Source: Larix sibirica
Lineage: Eukaryota; Streptophyta; Pinopsida; Pinales; Pinaceae
Direction of reading: 5' to 3'
Length of the DNA: 21,620 nucleotides
NCBI GenBank assembly: GCA_004151065.3
Contig: NWUY0300045347.1
Location: 1-21,620 of the forward strand
Shown here: positions 1-8,439 of the stretch, one piece after another
Layout of the letters: each line of letters starts with the position of its first letter
Numbering within the stretch: position 1 is the stretch's first letter
Made by a program: the position numbers and the translations under genes
The notes under the pieces: model-generated
Seen by the model: only the letters and a program-made list of their open reading frames with translations
Database searches by the model: none
Told to the model about the DNA's origin: nothing

Positions 1-1020
1 TATCATGCCATGATGAATTGTGGTAATCACACCAGTGTATTATTGTCTCCTTGACAAGGAACGGTTTTGTCGCTTTGAATAGTTTTGGTGTTCGTATTTG
101 TGGGCCAAATACAAAGGGGTTTGTGGTCTCCCCTTGGCTCATTGGTAAATCTACATTATGCCAAAGAACGAGGGTGGCCTTATCCTGATTGATGGTGCGA
201 CTCAAGGAAACATCTTAGCAATGAAATGGGTGGTTAGGTTCCTGAAGGGTTCATCTCCTTGATAGGTTTTGATGTGACACAAATTGATTTCAGCTTGACA
301 TATATCTAAAACTCGGTTCTCGCTTCGTTTATGTGACATCATAATTATGCCTCATGATTTTTCATGTTGTAGGGTCTTTTATCCTTAGGAGTATTTGGAA
401 AGTGTGGAGGAGGGTGGCTAATTTGGTGTATTCGTAGATTTCAGGAAACATAGTTGGGTGGGATTTAGCTAGAAGGGAAATTGGGTACTGGAAGGTTGAA
501 AGTACTTATATTTCTAACCTTTAATGCTTTCAAAAAAAATATTGAGTAGGAAGAATGTTTTTTTTTGGAGGGACTTGTGGGATGCTTCTACTCATTCCCA
601 GAAATATTAGCATCTAGTGACTCGTGAGTTTGTATTGTATTCCTAGGAGTTGCCCATGTTTTGGAGATAATTGGGATCATCCCTCAAGAAAAAAAATTCA
701 AGATGAACATTGATATGGCAAGTCCCTTTTGGACGATTGGGAGTGGAGTTTTGGGCACCCTTTGACTCAATACCATTCTTGTATATTGTACTCCATTTTG
801 CACCAAAGACATGTGCTAGGCCCAATTCTTAATGCTTGATGGATCTCTGCGGATGTTGAGAGTTTTTGGATTTAGAGGTTGCATTGTGTTTGGTCAATGA
901 GGATTTCCTATTTGGTTGGTAATTTATCAAAGGCTTCCTTCCAAAGTTCATTTGGCCAAGAGTGACCTTTTTTATGGTCTATATATTTCTTGTCCAAAGG
1001 TAGAAACAATCAAACATGTT
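1..1020 (+). pseudogene. LINE A: decayed ORF2 fragment (end of reverse transcriptase to zf-RVT)
   Basis: This is the 3' part of a non-LTR retrotransposon ORF2 on the plus strand, cut by the window edge. At about 160-261 one frame reads PKNEGGLILID, then QGNILAMKWVVRFLKGSSP and a stop. This matches the conserved stretch after the RT thumb in plant LINEs (usually PK.EGGLGL.D...KW). At about 545-580 the translation VFFWRDLWDAST matches the FW.D.W motif upstream of zf-RVT. At about 930-1020 it reads LPSKVHLAK, then CPKVETIKHVF, the zf-RVT pattern (C..C, ET..H). Frames change several times and stops are frequent, so it is not functional. It ends abruptly at 1020, where LINE B is inserted. The family assignment is confident; exact limits of each domain are not. 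Confidence 0.75.
1008..1020. repeat. Target-site duplication of LINE B, left copy
   Basis: AATCAAACATGTT is identical to 2453-2465. It lies immediately before a run of T (1019-1027), which is the poly(A) tail of the minus-strand LINE B. Confidence 0.85.
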
Positions 1021-1140
1021 TTTTTTTAACATGAACACGAAAAAGGAGATATATTAAATAGAGGATAATTTACAAAATTCCCTTCCATGAATGGTAAACC
1101 ATATCTTGGGCATTAAGTCCTGCAGGGTTGATACCCTTAA

Positions 1141-2060
1141 TTATACCTTTAACAGTGTAAATCCTATCATATTGATTACAAATTTTGATGCAAAAAAACA
1201 TTTAGCAAAAAGACAGGGGGAGTGCGCAACTTCATTCCTGATTCTGGGCGGGTGTAGTTTCATCTTGCATAAGAGATTCGTCTTCCATTCACGCAGAGCT
1301 TCATGATCCTGTGGCTCGCTCCACTTCCCTAGTTCCTCCTTCAGGTCATTCAGCACACCCTCCATTTGATCCAGACAAAGCTCTATCTTTCATTCCCTTT
1401 TTGTAGAGAATCGAACAGTTGTCCTTTCTTAACGAACATGAATTGCTTGGGGCCTTCGAAATTGACCTTCTGATAATCTTTAATGCTCTTAACCTCTTTT
1501 AGCATCTCTTCTAACTCACCAACATGGATGCAAGAGTTGGTTTCTACCTCTTCCCGAAGAGAATCCATGCGGGAGATGTCCAAACCGATTTGTCTGTATT
1601 CTTCCAGCGCTGCTTTGGCAACTTCAAAATAATTATGAGCATTCTTCTTGGTGTCCTGATGCACAACATTTATCTCCTGGAGTTCCCCTATCAAACTATC
1701 CATAATTTCTCTTTCGAGGCTGACAGAGAGAAGCCATAGAGGAAGACGGTAATCAAAGATGGGAGACAAAGAAAATTCTAATGCAATGACTGCATCATTG
1801 GACGACTCCATATAAAACCATGTTCTTCCCACTTGTTGCACCGCATGCAAATGAGAGCCTCGAGGGAACATTTTAAACTCACATGCTTCCATCTTCAAAA
1901 CATAGCTACCACCATTAATGTACGAAGGGACTGCCCAATGGTGGATTTTAAAGACCCCAATCTCACGGAAACCACCTGTCAAGCATGCGAAAGGGGGCCG
2001 CTGCATGTTCATCCAAGAGAAGGAGAGGGTGGGGTGAGTACTTAGAAGCAAGGAGACCAT
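1141..2060 (-). pseudogene. Post-RNase H coding tract (ORF3-like) of LINE B, unknown function
   Basis: A 225-codon minus-strand frame (2060-1383) starts one base after the RNase H stop (TAA, A, ATG). After one frameshift near 1383, a second frame (DQMEGVLNDLKEELGKW..., stop at 1141) continues it. The first 125 or so residues are mixed hydrophobic and polar (FKIHHWAVPSYINGG, then LPLWLLSVSLEREIMDSL). The rest is charged and heptad-like (EELEEM-type), suggesting a coiled coil. I do not recognise a family. Its position inside the element, after RNase H and before the poly(A) end, says it belongs to LINE B. It may be a true third ORF or a C-terminal extension of ORF2 separated by mutation. Confidence 0.6.
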
Positions 2061-2061
2061 T

Positions 2062-2448
2062 TTATGAATGGGGGTCTTGATTCAAGGCTATATAACCTTG
2101 TTTTAACCTAGATCCTTTGTTTTCCATATGATCTGCCACAGTATTGTTGTGCCTTAGAATGTGGAAAAACTGGATCCTGGAGATATCTTGGATGGTTGAA
2201 ACAATTCATTTTTGGATCCTATTCATATTCTTATTGTGTCGTTTTTGAATGTTAATCACTTTCTGTATGACAATCTTGGAGTCTCCAAAGGCAGAGTAGG
2301 AGTCTTTTTGAGGGGACGCCATTATTTCAACCCCCTTAAGCAAGGCAGCCCATTCATCTTGGTTGTTAGTTCTCCTTCCTAATCCCAAAGTGTACTTGAA
2401 TAACTTATTTCCTCCAGGATCGTAAACGACCCCTCCCGCACCTTCCAC
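2062..2448 (-). pseudogene. RNase H domain of LINE B
   Basis: The minus-strand frame from 2448 reads GAGGVVYDPGGNKLFKY, a GLGRRTNNQDEWAALLKG segment, then FGDSKIVIQKV. After one in-frame TGA, the same frame continues with FFHILRHNNTVADHMENKG and ends at a TAA at 2064-2062. These match the plant LINE RNase H pattern: a G.GGV strand, NN..E.AAL..G with the catalytic Glu, GDSK with the catalytic Asp, and H.LR..N..AD with the final Asp. The first strand carrying the DGA Asp is missing because of the 5' truncation. One nonsense codon plus truncation makes it a relic. Confidence 0.8.
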
Positions 2449-2452
2449 CCCT

Positions 2453-2465
2453 AATCAAACATGTT
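2453..2465. repeat. Target-site duplication of LINE B, right copy
   Basis: AATCAAACATGTT, identical to 1008-1020. The plus-strand LINE A sequence would resume here. Confidence 0.85.
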
Positions 2466-3222
2466 CAATCTCAATCAAAACAAACATTTGTCAAGGACAT
2501 TTACATTGGAGGAAATCTTTGTTGGGAGATTCCCTTAATAGGTATTTGGCACCATGTGTGAGTTTTTTTCTTTGAAAACTCTATTGCAAGTATCTAGTTG
2601 AAAATAAGATCAATTTTGTGGTTGTCTTTTTTTGTCAATTACAAAGATGATATTTTAAGCAAACAATTATTAACCAAAAGTTCTTTGTTGTTCATCATGC
2701 TTGTTATTATTACCTGTGAAAGCAAGGATATACTTTTCAATGGAAAGTCAAAGTGCATTAGTTTATTTTTTGACCAATTTTTTTTACAATGTGTTGTAAT
2801 GTTTAATACAATTTTATTATTAATCATAATATTTTGAAAAATCAAAATCATTTTAACAATTTTTAAAATAGATTATTTTTATTTTCTAATTAGTTTAGTA
2901 CAACTTTGATGGGACATAATTTCCTAGTGGAGTGATTTTTTTATCAGAATTTAAAAATAAATAAAAATAATTTATAATTCAAAAATTTCTAAAAGTACAA
3001 GTATTGGTACTGCATTAATTGAGCCCCAAAGATTACCTCAATTGGTAAGACCTGCGAGCCTCAAGTATTGTTTTAATAAATGAATAAATGCTATAGACAA
3101 TGCATCGGAGCAGTAATTACTAATGACTACAACATACTATGGTCTTGTTTGCAAATAATGTTTATGGTTTCTAATTCTTTGTGTGTGAATAAATTACCAC
3201 CTGCATTTTACAAATAACTTAT
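2466..3222. other. AT-rich stretch: possible remainder of LINE A, then upstream region of the polygalacturonase pseudogene
   Basis: The first 100 bases or so could continue the zf-RVT frame of LINE A across the insertion (KHV...QTFVKDIYI), but the match is weak. The sequence then becomes very AT-rich with no recognisable coding. The last 150 bases lead into the ATG at 3223 and could include the old promoter; no convincing TATA box could be singled out. Confidence 0.4.
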
Positions 3223-3390
3223 ATGCAGAATACATTCGCTCCAGTTGTTGCTATTATGGTGTTGTTAATGTTTGATTCAGTTTGGGCTACTCCTAGAAAG
3301 CTACAGAGAAAATCTCATTCGAAAGCTTCTCAAATCGTCAATGTCATGGACTACAGTGCACTTGCAGACGATTTAAATGATGATCGACTG
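3223..3390 (+). pseudogene. Polygalacturonase pseudogene exon 1 (signal peptide and N-terminus)
   Basis: The ATG at 3223 opens a frame with a classical signal peptide: a hydrophobic core VVAIMVLLMF and probable cleavage after SVWA. A basic propeptide-like segment follows, then NVMDYSALADDLNDD, which matches the V.DYGA.GDG..DDT N-terminal motif of GH28 enzymes with loss of the usual glycines. CTG|GTGAAT at 3391 is a plausible donor in phase 0. It joins to GAATTCAAA at 3692 and restores the expected (D/E)AF..AW-type motif. Confidence 0.8.
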
Positions 3391-3691
3391 GTGAATTTCT
3401 TATTTTAATCAATTATCTAGATTCAATATTCTTTTGATACTTTTGTCAAGTTTGATGCAATTAGCTAAAATTCATCTTTAACACTTAAATCCATTCCATT
3501 TAATTAGTAAATTCACGCTCGCATATTTTAGGGAATTTTTTCCTTTTTGTTTGTTACTCTTAACTAGTTTTTTCTTCTTATATATGACTATCAAGAATAT
3601 GTGCCTACTTCTCTACTAAGAAAGTATGGCTAGTTAAAAGATTATTATCATAATACCTGCTCATTGTTTCTTCTTTGTTGTTGTTATTTAG
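3391..3691 (+). other. Polygalacturonase pseudogene intron 1
   Basis: This AT-rich 301-bp stretch runs from the GT at 3391 to the AG at 3690-3691, preceded by a T-rich tract. Joining the flanks keeps the reading frame and the conserved motif order. Confidence 0.7.
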
Positions 3692-3830
3692 GAATTCAAA
3701 GAAGCATGGGAAGCAGCATGCATGGCATCTTCCAGTGCGGCGTTGCAAGTACCAACGGAGAAGAAATTTCTACTGAGGCCAGTGACGTTTCTTGATCCCT
3801 GCAGGCTGCCAGTCTCATATTTCAGTTGAT
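3692..3830 (+). pseudogene. Polygalacturonase pseudogene exon 2
   Basis: The frame reads EFKEAWEAACMASSSAAL, then VPTEKKFLL, PVTF and DPCR. This matches the GH28 segment AF..AW..AC......L.VP.G..F.L....F.GPC. The next residues should lead to F..V.G, but the frame meets TGA near 3828 just before GTAAGA at 3831. A small indel near 3820 has probably shifted the frame. A donor at either 3826 or 3831 is possible. Confidence 0.8.
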
Positions 3831-3932
3831 GTAAGAAACTCAGATGTTGGATTGTATGCTTTTTAAGATAATCATCATAGAGTATCATGAAAATTCCATG
3901 TTAAACTGGTTGCTGACATCGTAAATTTGCAG

Positions 3933-4130
3933 ATTACAGGAACAATAGTTGCACCCAAGGAACGATCTGTACAGGATAGCAATGAACTTAGACAATGGCT
4001 TTGATTTTTTGGTACCTTAGGGTTGAAAATAGAGGGTGACAGTGTCATAGATGGTTAAGGCCAGAATTGGTGGTCTAAATCCTGCAAAGAGAAGGCCAAA
4101 GGGAACAAACAACACTTAAGGGTTTTTTTT
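3933..4130 (+). pseudogene. Polygalacturonase pseudogene exon 3 with two nonsense codons
   Basis: After an AG acceptor (3932 or 3939) the frame gives TGTIVAPKERSVQDSNELRQ, WL, stop (TGA 4002-4004), FFGTLGLKIEGDSVIDG, stop (TAA 4056-4058), GQNWWSKSC. These match the GH28 landmarks G.I.AP, W..F....L.I.G.G.IDG.G..WW...C. Both stops lie in the same frame, so the exon is otherwise readable. The 3' end is not clear; the frame runs into KEKAKGNKQHL without an obvious donor. Confidence 0.85.
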
Positions 4131-4697
4131 AAGTGTTCTCTTTTAGCTTGCTCTTTTTTATCACCGCTGTGTACATGTGGCCTCAAAAATTGGGTGGTCA
4201 TGTTAAACCATAGGAATAGGTTTTCACATATTTGCACAGTGCGATGCACACATTGCACCGGCACAATCTCCTGCCATATGCCGCTCTTATCCTCCATCTC
4301 AACCACCATTGAATATCTCGTCATAATCTCCTCCCACACGCTGCTTTTATATTCCTGCATCTCTTTCGCCATTGATAAATAAACATGTCCCTCCATGTCC
4401 AGTGTCTTGACAAGCACCATCCAATCTCTTCCCAACTTGGCTCACAATTACCATTAAACACCAAGAACAACACAAGAGTATAGATTAGTTGCTTGAATGT
4501 ATATTAATTACCACATATGTTCATGTGTGTAGGATTGCGTGGAAGCCTCTCGGTTTGTTTCCAACCCGCAGACTTAACATGATCACCATGTTTATTTGCT
4601 TGAAGAAAGATGCAATGTTATAAATAAATTTTCATTTTTATTTTTGGGAAGAGGCTTTGCTCATGGAGTGGGTTTGGAATTTGGGTTGTTCTTACAG

Positions 4698-4930
4698 GCA
4701 ATGTCCATTACTAGATGTTCGAATGTTTTGATAAAAAATTTACTATTTGTTAATAGCCCACAAATGCATCTCGTTGGTCAAAAATTTACTATTTGTTAAT
4801 AGCCCACAAATGCATCTCGTTGGTGTGGATTCTTTTGGGATCCAATTAAGCGGGATGCAGATACAAGCTTCTGCACTGTCATGTCCACTGCCAAAGTGAC
4901 GACCACAACGCTGCGAAAGTGACGACCACA
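4698..4930 (+). pseudogene. Polygalacturonase pseudogene exon 4, copy A
   Basis: After the acceptor TTCTTACAG the frame reads AMSITRCSNVLIKNLLFV, then NSPQMHLV, matching the GH28 strand L.F..C.N......+..NS...H. A 46-bp tandem duplication then breaks the frame. Beyond it, VDSFGIQLSGMQIQASALS corresponds to the strand leading to the AP..SPNTDG active-site loop, but that loop itself is absent. The sequence runs instead into a short GACGACCACAACG duplication and a segment of unknown origin. Confidence 0.8.
4734..4825. repeat. 46-bp perfect tandem duplication inside exon 4A
   Basis: The 46-bp unit from 4734 to 4779 is repeated at 4780-4825, identical except at the last base. 46 is not a multiple of three, so it shifts the frame. 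Copy B (near 12680) has only one unit, so this duplication arose in copy A after the larger duplication. Confidence 0.9.
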
Positions 4931-4933
4931 ACG
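4893..4933. repeat. Short 23-bp tandem duplication
   Basis: AAAGTGACGACCACAACG occurs at 4893-4910 and again at 4916-4933, spaced by CTGCG. The paralogous position at 12793 has only one copy. Confidence 0.85.
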
Positions 4934-4967
4934 GTAACAAGAATTACTTCGAAGGCAGGGAAGGGAA

Positions 4968-5294
4968 CACGTTGCGCTGACACAATCTCTTTCCATATGC
5001 CGCTCTTATCCTCCATCTCAACCGCCATTGAAAATATTGTCACAATATCCTCCCATACGCCGCTTTTATATTCCCGCATCTCTTCCGCCATTGATAAATA
5101 ACCACGTTCCTCCACCTCCAGCCTCTTGACAAGCACCATCCAGTCTCTTCCCAACTCGGCTCACAATTACCATTAAACAACAAGTGACAACACAAGAGTA
5201 TAGACTGGTTGCTTGAATGTATATTAATTACCACATATGTTGTGTGCAGGATTTCATAGAAGCCTCTCGGCCGGCTTGTTTCTAGCGTACATAC
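4968..5294 (+). repeat. Unit B of the tandem duplication, left part
   Basis: Matches 4249-4573 over most of its length with scattered substitutions and small indels. It breaks off at 5294, exactly at the LINE M target site, and the matching sequence resumes at 12505. Confidence 0.85.
5276..5294. repeat. Target-site duplication of LINE M, left copy
   Basis: TTGTTTCTAGCGTACATAC matches 12505-12523 (TTGTTTCCAGCCTACAGAC) at 16 of 19 positions and is followed directly by seven T (5295-5301), the LINE poly(A) end. Unit A holds the single-copy equivalent at 4555-4573. Confidence 0.8.
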
Positions 5295-5821
5295 TTTTTT
5301 TAGCAAGAAAATTATATTACTATAGAAATATTCAGTACATAGATAACAAAAGATTAATGGCCTAGACTGCTAAAACCTCTGCATGGATTCCAAATAGATC
5401 TTTCCACATTTATGTAATTCCCACTCCCTATTCCCATCAAAAATATTCCCCCGACCGTTATATTACTTCTTTTCCTCCTCCCAATACATATTGAATTCTT
5501 CATATAACCTCCTAGTATCCCAAACTTACTAAAAGCCGACGTATTGTAGAGAAAAACTATTGACTACCAACATAACTATAAAACCTTAAAAAGAGTAGAG
5601 ATAAACCCACAGAATGACCCTTACTCCAATTGATCACTTTTCTCCAGGTGGATGGTTCAAGTGTCGCATGGTACCCGATCGCAGACAGCCGCGGTAACCA
5701 ACTTCCTTAGCAGCAGGCTGACACTTCATACTGTGGACATGGCATTGTCCTTGACTTTTCCTAGCAGAAGGTCCAGCTTCCGAAACTTCATTCACCGGGG
5801 GGTGGAGCATAATACCCAACT
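5295..5821 (-). other. LINE M 3' region
   Basis: Between the end of the coding tract and the poly(A) run the sequence holds a possible short continuation (5825-5634, starting MKLGIMLHPP) and then AT-rich non-coding DNA. No polyadenylation signal could be assigned with confidence. Confidence 0.5.
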
Positions 5822-6747
5822 TCATGGAAATAATGTCAATTTTTTATGCATAAGCTTGTTATCATAGTAATGCTCCTTCCAGGCCTTAACCGGTTCTGTG
5901 TCACCCCTCGCCTTGTTCTCCCTATCCATAAGGACATGAGCCAATAGACCTTTTGTGACCCAATAGGTAGTGATTAGACGATCATAGGAATAAATACTAC
6001 CATCCGCCGTACCCGGACCACTAATCCAGTCCTCGAATTCTTCCTTCACTTGCTCAATATTCATGTCCTTTACCCGATTCCATAATTCGTTCTCTACCCG
6101 GTCTATCTCCTCTCTTATCATGGGAGGGATTCTCTCCTTAAAGAAACGAGGGATTCTCTCGGGTAACCCTCTTCTGACGAATTCCCCCATTCCTCTTACC
6201 CCGCACCACTTTTCACCTTGGAGCCATTTGAACCAAAACCAAAGAGAAAATCTCTATCCAATACCGGGAATAATATCTCACAACAGCATATAACAGGATT
6301 TGAAATAGCAATATGTCAATGAATTGGTGATTGTCCGCCAGATTTATAGCGAGCTCTCTACTCCATATTCGGTTAACCCCAATGAATGCTCTGTCCACAT
6401 GGTACTGCCTTTAGATCCTCCTACTTTCCTCATTAGTTCACCGTACTCTGTCCTCCATTTGATGGTACTTTCCATAACCTCTCCTCATTATTAGCAGACG
6501 GGAGATGTGAAAGCACACTCGGGTTTGGAATAAATTGGGTTGTACCAGCATCAACCGGAGGAGGATGAAAATTATGGTTCCAAGTGTCTGATGGTACCGC
6601 CGTGTGTGTTCTATCCAGGTGATTATCCCCGTGCCTTGTGTCCTCCGTCATGTCCCTATAATGTTTAAGGTCATGGGCTGCCAGAAGTATGCATTGATTA
6701 GGCCATTCATCAGCCCCGATGTTTGACAGCTGCCCCTCCACTATCAT
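5822..6747 (-). pseudogene. LINE M post-RNase H coding tract (ORF3-like), unknown function
   Basis: ATG at 6747-6745 overlaps the ORF2 stop as ATGA and opens 104 codons (MIVEGQLSNIGADEWPNQ...) to 6433. Two further minus-strand open stretches follow in other frames: 6398-6213 and 6190-5822. The last has 122 codons and is rich in charged residues (IREEIDRVENELWNRVKDMN, EEFEDWISGPGTADGSIYSYD, TYWVTKGLLAHVLMDRE). The composition looks like real protein, not chance. Total length is about 300 codons, similar to the tract in LINE B. I do not recognise a family. It might be a C-terminal extension of ORF2 made separate by a frameshift. Confidence 0.55.
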
Positions 6748-7175
6748 TTCCTTTCTCCTTTCCCCAACGTTGGAAGAAGGTCTGCCACTTTATTCCCTTC
6801 GCGTTTGAAATGGTTAAAGACCCATGCTTGTTTCCTTCTAGTGTATTCTGCCAACTTTTCCACCCTACACATCATGCGCCAGCTGTTTGCTACTTTGAAA
6901 ACTCTTTGTCCTCCCTGGAGCCTTTTTTCCATCTTAATGATGATGTGCGAGTCACCCTCAACAACCTTTGGCTCCCATCCCTTGATTTTTGACAGTCTGA
7001 GGCCATAAAGGAGGCCTTCAATATCCGCATCATTGTTCGTGTCGTGGCCTAGATAACCATGATAGACCTAGAGAGAGTTATCTTCCACATTTTTTATTAC
7101 CCCTCCAAAGTCCGCAGAACCCGGGTTACGTTTGGAGGCACCGTCAAAATTCAACTTGAAGTGGCCCTGCGAAGG
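6744..7175 (-). pseudogene. LINE M RNase H domain, catalytic residues retained
   Basis: The frame reads FKLNFDGASKRNPGSADFGG, then NSL, a TAG stop, HDTNNDADIEGLLYGLRL, KVVEGDSHIIIKM, and VFNHFKREGNKVADLLPTL. All four acidic positions of RNase H (Asp in DGAS, Glu in DIEGL, Asp in GDS, Asp in VAD) and the conserved HxxREGN are present. Only the single TAG interrupts this domain, so it is better preserved than EN and RT. It probably removes RNA from the hybrid during element copying. Confidence 0.88.
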
Positions 7176-7551
7176 AGGACACCAGAGAGGCGAGCTTCCG
7201 GGAACCACCCTCATGGGCTTTGTCCTTCTCCATCCATGTGATGAAAAATATAGGCCCCAACCAACCATGATTCTTTTCTCACTATCGTCCATCTCCCAAT
7301 CCTTTTCGTTCCATTGAGTGATCTTTATTGTTTCATGTACATGTTTGTTCACTCGACTCCACACCTACTGGTACGAATTTTTCCTCCCTTCGAAGATTTT
7401 GCTATTCCTTTCTTTCCAAATTTCCAGCATCAGGAGACCTGGAAACATGAGCCAAATTTTGAGGATGACTAGGTTCTTAAAATCATTCTTATCCCAGCTT
7501 TTGAACGTTTGATGTGGTTGTCCCCTGACTCTGTCTGTCCTCCTAAAAATA

Positions 7552-7854
7552 TCAACTCCAAAGTCCCATAAGGTTGATGAGAAAACAATAATCTAGAAAA
7601 TGATTAATGGTTTCCTCCTCCCTTTCACACAGGAAACAATGGAAAGGTCCATTCACACCTCTCTTCATCAAGTTTTCACCTGTAAGAATTCGTTTATAAG
7701 AGACTAACCACATGAAGGTTACCACCTTGGGCCAAGGATTGAAACTCCATACTGCCTGCCAGCTCTCATTGTTCTGTAGTTCTTCTTGATCAAAACTTAT
7801 GTCATAGGCCTCTCTGGTATTGTAAAGACCTTTCGGTTTGTAACCCCATCGCAA
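7552..7854 (-). pseudogene. LINE M zf-RVT zinc-binding region
   Basis: The frame contains WSFNPWPKVVTFMWLVSYKR, ILTGENLMKRGVNGP, then CFLCEREEETINHFLDYC. This is the zf-RVT pattern (KV..F.W, L....L..RG, C..C...EE...H....C) with all metal ligands present. It is preceded by decayed sequence with frameshifts (7860-8440) in which GGLGL+D-type and IWKYAFENR segments can still be read. Confidence 0.85.
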
Positions 7855-8439
7855 TTTATCTGGCCCCCTTTGAATTCTAATGTGTCTCTCCTGAAGAATT
7901 TCCTATATCTTAGGTAAATATTCTGCTGGAAATACTTGGCTCCACCATTCCAAGGGATGCCACTCATAGAAGTCTGCATTAGCTGTCTCTTCTTTCCAGA
8001 ATTGTTTTATCTTGGTCAGACCCATTTCCCTAGCCCTGTTTTAGCTTAATTCTAGATTTAATTGGGGAATAATCTTAGGCATCTGCTGCCAAGAATCATT
8101 CCAAAAGTTGGCATCCTTCCCTTCCCGTACATCCCAGAAACTGTGGTCTTGGATTATATTCCTGTTTTCAAAAGCATACTTCCATATATGTGATCCTTGG
8201 GTGTCCTCATTGAACCTGATGAGTTATTGTTTCTGCTTTCCCTAAGCATACTTATTGTTCCATAACTTTTCCCAAGATTCCTCTTTGTGTGAAACGCAGT
8301 GCCACCAGATTTTAGCTCCCAGGACTTTGCTATTTTTTTCTGGGTCCCTAAGGCCAAGCCCCCCTTGAATCTTTAGTTCGCAGACTTTCTCCCAACCCAC
8401 CAAATCCCATATGTGTTTGTCCTGATTACATCCCTACTT

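Larger units (their letters stand above)
1021..2452 (-). mobile_element. LINE B: 5'-truncated LINE insertion carrying RNase H and a downstream coding tract
   Basis: The element is about 1.43 kb. It has a T run at its left edge (the minus-strand poly(A) end) and perfect 13-bp direct repeats on both sides, as expected from target-primed reverse transcription. On the minus strand it begins inside an RNase H domain (2448 downward), so EN, RT and zf-RVT are absent and the copy is 5'-truncated. RNase H is followed by a long open frame (2060-1383) and a frameshifted continuation to about 1180. It interrupts LINE A in the zf-RVT region and is therefore younger than LINE A. Confidence 0.85.
4249..4967 (+). 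repeat. Unit A of a tandem duplication (intron 3 segment plus exon 4A)
   Basis: This 719-bp unit begins at CACATTGCACCGG and is repeated from 4968 (CACGTTGCGCTGA). The first 306 bases match 4968-5275 closely, from the CCATATGCCGCTCTTATCC segment through ATTAATTACCACATATG. The second half (4555-4967) matches 12505 to about 12840. The two halves of the second copy are separated by LINE M. Minus-strand frames of about 60 codons (starting MGRDWMVLVK, ending WQEIV/WKEIV) lie in the first half of each copy. Most differences between them change amino acids, so I do not regard them as a gene. Confidence 0.85.

Noticed and set aside
2598-2851. Hydrophobic frames on both strands of the AT-rich region
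   Set aside because: The composition is what AT-rich DNA yields; no motif, no support from context.
3025-3060. ACCTCAATTGGTAAGA resembles a tRNA D-arm/A box
   Set aside because: No B box, anticodon stem or acceptor stem follows at the right distance; at best a chance match or a tiny tRNA-derived relic.
4055-4435. 126-codon minus-strand frame
   Set aside because: It lies across exon 3 and the intronic repeat of the plus-strand polygalacturonase relic, and the paralogous frame differs mostly at amino-acid-changing sites.
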